A stretch of DNA of 8,106 nt, taken from NCBI GenBank assembly GCA_038057515.1, contig JBBUDB010000009.1:1-8106 (forward strand). The letters are read 5' to 3'. Below, piece by piece: positions 5,668 through 8,106 of this stretch. A program made the translations under genes and the position numbers. The DNA is from DATJQA01 sp038057515 (GTDB lineage Bacteria > Patescibacteriota > Minisyncoccia > UBA6257 > 2-01-FULL-56-20). Position 1 is the stretch's first letter, and each line of letters begins with the position of its first letter. The notes beneath the pieces were generated by a model. The model worked only from the letters and a program-made list of their open reading frames with translations. It ran no database searches and had not been told where the DNA came from.

Positions 5668-7581
5668 ATGAACACGATCATCAAAAAATTACTGCCCGCC
5701 GCGTTTTTCGTCGGCTTTCTGGCTTTCGGAGCGCATTCTGCCGCCGCCGCCGGATTCCCGACAGCGCAGACGAACATTGCGACCGGCATCACTCAATCGG
5801 CGGCGATACTTCAGGCGATCGTCACGCCAAATGGTGCCGCGACGACCTATCGCTTCGATTACGGCACGAGCCAGTTCAGCCTGGGGAATTCCACCGGCTA
5901 TCTCGCGGCCGGTTCCGACTTCAACGTCTTGGCGGTTTCGGCGCCGATCTCGGGTCTTCAGCCCGCGACGACGTATTACTATAAGGTAATCGTGCAAAAT
6001 TCTTTCGGCACGAACGAGGGCGGGGTGCTGTCTTTCACGACGCCGAGCGCCAATGCGCCGACGCTCATCATTGAGCCATCGAACGTAACGGTCGCGATCG
6101 GAGAGACGTTACAACTCGTCGCGCGCTACGATGCCGATGGCACGACGGGCGGAGCCGGCGCCCAAGATGTTTCCCAGAGCGCCTCGTGGATGTCGTTCAA
6201 CGCCGCTCTCGCCGCACATCAGGGCTCCGGCCGATTTTACGGCCAGGGAAATGGCATCGCGACGGTCTCGGCTTCATACAACGGTCTTACGACCTACGCC
6301 ATGATCGGCGTCGGCGCCTCCTCGGGCGGCGGGGGAGGCGGCTACGGCGTGCCGTCGGTTCTGACTTCGCCGGCCACGAATATCTATCAGAATGTCGCCA
6401 CGCTCCAGGGGCTCGTGAATCCGAATAATTCCGCCGCGACAGCGTGGTTCGAGTATGGCACCAACCAGTCGCTTGGGCAGTCGACGCAGAATCAGTCGCT
6501 TGAGGTCGGGAATGTCCAGGTCAATACGTCCGCATACGTGACCGGTCTTTTCGCGAACACCACTTATTACTATCGGGCCGCGGCGCGGAATAGTTATGGC
6601 GCCGCCCGGGGCGCGACTCTTTCCTTCAATACCGGTAACGGCGGCGCGGCCGGCGGCACCGCCCCGATCATTTCGACCGGTGAGGCGACGAGCATCGGTT
6701 CGACGCGCGCCACCCTTGGCGTTGCGGTGAATCCCCGGGGAGCTTTGACGGTTATCTGGTTCGAGTACGGCCGCTCGGCTTCGCTTGGCACTTCGTTCGG
6801 CTATCAGTCGGTCGGCTCGTCCGCGGGGGAGAGCCACTCCTCGGCGGTCCTCGCCGGCCTCCAACCCGCGACGACGTACTACTATCGCGCCAATGCCTTT
6901 TCAAGTTACGGCAACGCCAACGGCGTCGTACGCAGTTTCCGCACGGCCGGAGAGACAATTTTACCGCCAACACCGGCACCAATACCGACGCCGAAACCTG
7001 CGGCGGATATCAAGCCGCTCACTCTCGCCGCAAGCGCCCTTCCGGTTGATCCTAGGGCGGGGGAGTCCTTCGATTATTCGCTCGCCTACAAGAATCCGAA
7101 CGCCGTCTCGGTGAAAAATGTCGTGCTCACCGTCATTTTGCCGGTGAACACCGACTTTGTTTCGTCAGCGCCTTCATCGAGTTCTAAGGTGAGCGACAAC
7201 GGTTTCACTCTGCCGCTCGGTACGCTTAAGGCGAACGCGGCTGGCACCGTTACGCTTCGCCTCACGGTCACGGGCGGCACGCCCGCGGGTGAGGCCATTC
7301 AGTCCATCGCGGCCCTGAACTGGTCGAAGTCCGCGACCGAGTCCGGCTCGGCGAGCGCCACCCTCGCGCTTCGCGCGGGCGGCGAAATTGCCCCGGCTAC
7401 ATCAGCCGAAGCGGCACCCGCCGGGCCATCGCTTGGCGCGCGCGTCATGGACTCCTTCCGCAATCTTTCCCTGCCCTTCTGGCTCGTCGTCGGGCTTCTC
7501 ATCCTCGTCATTTTCTACTTCATCTACGGCTACCTTGCCGCCAAACGAAAGACCGAGACCGAAAATATTTCGGAGTTTTAG
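5668..7581 (+). CDS. Secreted, C-terminally anchored protein with three FN3-like, one BIG2-like and one DUF11-like domain
   Basis: This 637-residue protein opens with a signal peptide (1-28; basic IIKK, hydrophobic core, SAAAA cleavage region). FN3-like domain 1 covers about 30-126. A BIG2-like domain covers about 132-216 (EPSNVTVAIGETLQLVARY) and leads into a Gly-rich linker (217-226). FN3-like domains 2 and 3 cover about 228-323 and 332-427. Both carry WFEYG, and all three domains carry a TTYYY(K/R) strand. A Pro/Thr linker (about 429-445) leads to a DUF11-like domain (about 447-570). A membrane helix (603-625) ends with a short basic tail, KRKTETENISEF. There is no cysteine and no LPxTG-like motif before the helix, so it is probably held as an integral membrane anchor. 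The function is inferred as surface adhesion or scaffold. The ATG lies downstream of the promoter and opens the signal peptide. Confidence 0.9.
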   Translation: MNTIIKKLLPAAFFVGFLAFGAHSAAAAGFPTAQTNIATGITQSAAILQAIVTPNGAATTYRFDYGTSQFSLGNSTGYLAAGSDFNVLAVSAPISGLQPATTYYYKVIVQNSFGTNEGGVLSFTTPSANAPTLIIEPSNVTVAIGETLQLVARYDADGTTGGAGAQDVSQSASWMSFNAALAAHQGSGRFYGQGNGIATVSASYNGLTTYAMIGVGASSGGGGGGYGVPSVLTSPATNIYQNVATLQGLVNPNNSAATAWFEYGTNQSLGQSTQNQSLEVGNVQVNTSAYVTGLFANTTYYYRAAARNSYGAARGATLSFNTGNGGAAGGTAPIISTGEATSIGSTRATLGVAVNPRGALTVIWFEYGRSASLGTSFGYQSVGSSAGESHSSAVLAGLQPATTYYYRANAFSSYGNANGVVRSFRTAGETILPPTPAPIPTPKPAADIKPLTLAASALPVDPRAGESFDYSLAYKNPNAVSVKNVVLTVILPVNTDFVSSAPSSSSKVSDNGFTLPLGTLKANAAGTVTLRLTVTGGTPAGEAIQSIAALNWSKSATESGSASATLALRAGGEIAPATSAEAAPAGPSLGARVMDSFRNLSLPFWLVVGLLILVIFYFIYGYLAAKRKTETENISEF

Positions 7582-7591
7582 ATAGTTTCTT

Positions 7592-7629
7592 CACTAAAAA
7601 ATCCTCGCAGATGCGGGGATTTTTTAGTG
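7592..7629. terminator. Bidirectional intrinsic terminator
   Basis: An 18-bp stem (7592-7609 with 7612-7629, one G-T wobble, realistic loop AGAT) has a GC-rich top and a six-A arm facing a six-T arm. It can therefore stop transcripts from both sides: the FN3/BIG2 gene on the plus strand and tRNA-Ala(TGC) on the minus strand. Confidence 0.9.
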
Positions 7630-7651
7630 TGGACCCGACCGGAATTGTCCC
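7630..7651 (-). repeat. Degenerate fragment resembling the tRNA-Ala 3' end
   Basis: Positions 7630-7650 match 7752-7772, the acceptor and T-arm end of tRNA-Ala(TGC), at about 16 of 21 bases, including the terminal GGTCCA (minus strand) and the core CCGGAATTG. No D-arm or 5' acceptor strand is found nearby, so this is a remnant rather than a working tRNA. A 6-bp hairpin (7651-7666) abuts it. Confidence 0.45.
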
Positions 7652-7705
7652 GATTGTATTCAATCGAGGATCCTCAACTTCATTATTGACTTATTAATTC
7701 AGTAA

Positions 7706-7736
7706 GCCGGGAAACCGGCGACCCCCTCACTTGCCC
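7706..7736 (-). repeat. Partial copy of tRNA-Ala(TGC): anticodon 3' strand, variable loop and T-stem
   Basis: Sixteen bases at 7714-7729 are identical to 7771-7786 inside tRNA-Ala(TGC). The match extends on both sides with small gaps: a T-stem GCCGG/CCGGC with a shortened loop, and GCAA of the anticodon loop with one inserted base. It lies directly downstream of the intact tRNA in the same orientation, as expected of a partial duplication or recombination scar. Confidence 0.6.
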
Positions 7737-7751
7737 CGTACCGAAACCTTG

Positions 7752-7823
7752 TGGACCGTGCCGGAATTGGACCGGCGACCCCCTCATTGCAAATGAGGTG
7801 CTCTACCACTGAGCTAACGGCCC
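7752..7823 (-). tRNA. tRNA-Ala(TGC)
   Basis: On the minus strand the acceptor is GGGCCGT against ACGGTCC with the alanine-specific G3:U70 pair. The D-stem is GCTC/GAGC and the anticodon stem CCTCA/TGAGG encloses TTTGCAA (anticodon TGC). The T-stem is GCCGG/CCGGC. The T-loop is TCCAATT: T54, C56 and A58 are normal, but position 55 is C instead of the near-universal T. The discriminator is A and CCA is not encoded. Confidence 0.95.
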
Positions 7824-7843
7824 ATATAAGCAAATCTGTTCTC

Positions 7844-7872
7844 AAAATACCTCCGGCCGCGATATCGGTCAA
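7844..7872 (-). promoter_or_regulatory. Probable promoter of tRNA-Ala(TGC)
   Basis: On the minus strand TTGACC (complement of 7867-7872) and TATTTT (complement of 7844-7849) are 17 bp apart. The start would fall near 7837, about 13 nt before the mature tRNA. The -10 matches the consensus at four of six bases. Confidence 0.5.
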
Positions 7873-7941
7873 TTGCATGATAGGTGGTGGGTGCATACCT
7901 ACCGAATAATGATTCAGGGCGCGCGTTCTGTCCGGTGGTCG

Positions 7942-7969
7942 TTGCTTTTTCCTCCTAAATCCGTAGGAT
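7942..7969 (+). promoter_or_regulatory. Weak candidate promoter for tRNA-Thr(CGT)
   Basis: TTGCTT (7942-7947) and TAGGAT (7964-7969) are 16 bp apart on the plus strand, about 65 bp before the tRNA. Each is a partial match to consensus. It is the best candidate seen in the 210-bp gap between the two right-hand tRNAs. Confidence 0.3.
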
Positions 7970-8033
7970 AAAGAGCGTCGCCACCTTAGCTCGGCTTGGT
8001 AGACCCGCCCGCCGAAGCTTCCAAAATACACAG

Positions 8034-8105
8034 GCCGATGTAGCTCAACGGTAGAGCAATGCTTTCGTAAAGCAGAGGTTGGAGGTTCGATTCCTCTCAT
8101 CGGCT
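8034..8105 (+). tRNA. tRNA-Thr(CGT)
   Basis: The acceptor is GCCGATG against CATCGGC and the D-arm is GCTC/GAGC. The anticodon arm ATGCT/AGCAG encloses TTCGTAA, anticodon CGT, reading ACG; its outermost pair (27-43) is an A-G mismatch. The T-arm is GGAGG/CCTCT with loop TTCGATT. The discriminator is T. The gene ends one base before the window edge. Confidence 0.95.
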
Positions 8106-8106
8106 C

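Noticed and set aside
6274..6864. 196-residue minus-strand open frame opposite the FN3-like domains
   Set aside because: It is antisense to repeats with conserved WFEYG and TTYYY motifs, and its composition is that of a shadow frame.
7986..8004. D-arm-like stretch resembling a tRNA 5' half
   Set aside because: It looks like TAGCTC..GGTAGA, but the D-stem mispairs and no anticodon or T-arm follows before tRNA-Thr.
7699..8100. 133-residue minus-strand open frame
   Set aside because: It runs across tRNA-Ala(TGC) and antisense across tRNA-Thr(CGT). Its peptides (such as MRGIEPPTSALRKH and SSVVEHLICNEG) are the familiar artefacts of translating tRNA genes.

Overview
The window looks like part of a chromosome from a Candidate Phyla Radiation bacterium (Patescibacteria, probably Parcubacteria-like). 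This is an inference. It rests on large surface proteins built from Cys-paired Ig-like repeats, DUF11-like domains and FN3-like domains, on a small tRNA-neighbouring HTH/LAGLIDADG-like gene, on tRNAs with no encoded CCA, and on start regions with no clear Shine-Dalgarno sequence. The coding DNA of the surface genes is GC-rich, clearly above half by eye. The standard genetic code fits every gene.

Left end (1-1108): a minus-strand HTH plus LAGLIDADG-like gene runs directly into a tRNA-Ala(GGC). Its stop codon lies inside the tRNA. Its promoter places the transcript start at or next to the ATG, so the mRNA may be leaderless. A divergent tRNA-Arg(CCT) follows on the plus strand. Positions 1006-1108 hold nothing I can assign.

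Centre (1109-7629): four plus-strand genes encode an envelope locus in three transcription units, each with a near-consensus sigma70-type promoter. (1) A 799-residue surface protein has five Cys-paired Ig-like repeats, a DUF11-like domain, one membrane anchor and a long cytoplasmic tail; a very strong hairpin follows it. (2) A membrane-tethered CAP/SCP-domain protein is followed 36 nt later by a class D/E-like sortase, probably in one operon. (3) A 637-residue protein has three FN3-like domains, one BIG2-like domain, one DUF11-like domain and a C-terminal anchor; a bidirectional terminator follows it. All four products should sit in or outside the cytoplasmic membrane. A plausible reading is a surface or adhesion locus in which the sortase processes a local or distant substrate. 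No canonical LPxTG signal is present; only a degenerate candidate occurs, in the first protein.

Right end (7630-8106): a minus-strand tRNA-Ala(TGC) has C instead of T at T-loop position 55. Two degenerate fragments resembling its 3' half lie just downstream of it, and a plus-strand tRNA-Thr(CGT) ends the window. Positions 7873-8033 contain only a weak possible promoter. No CRISPR array, insertion sequence, integrase or phage gene is visible.
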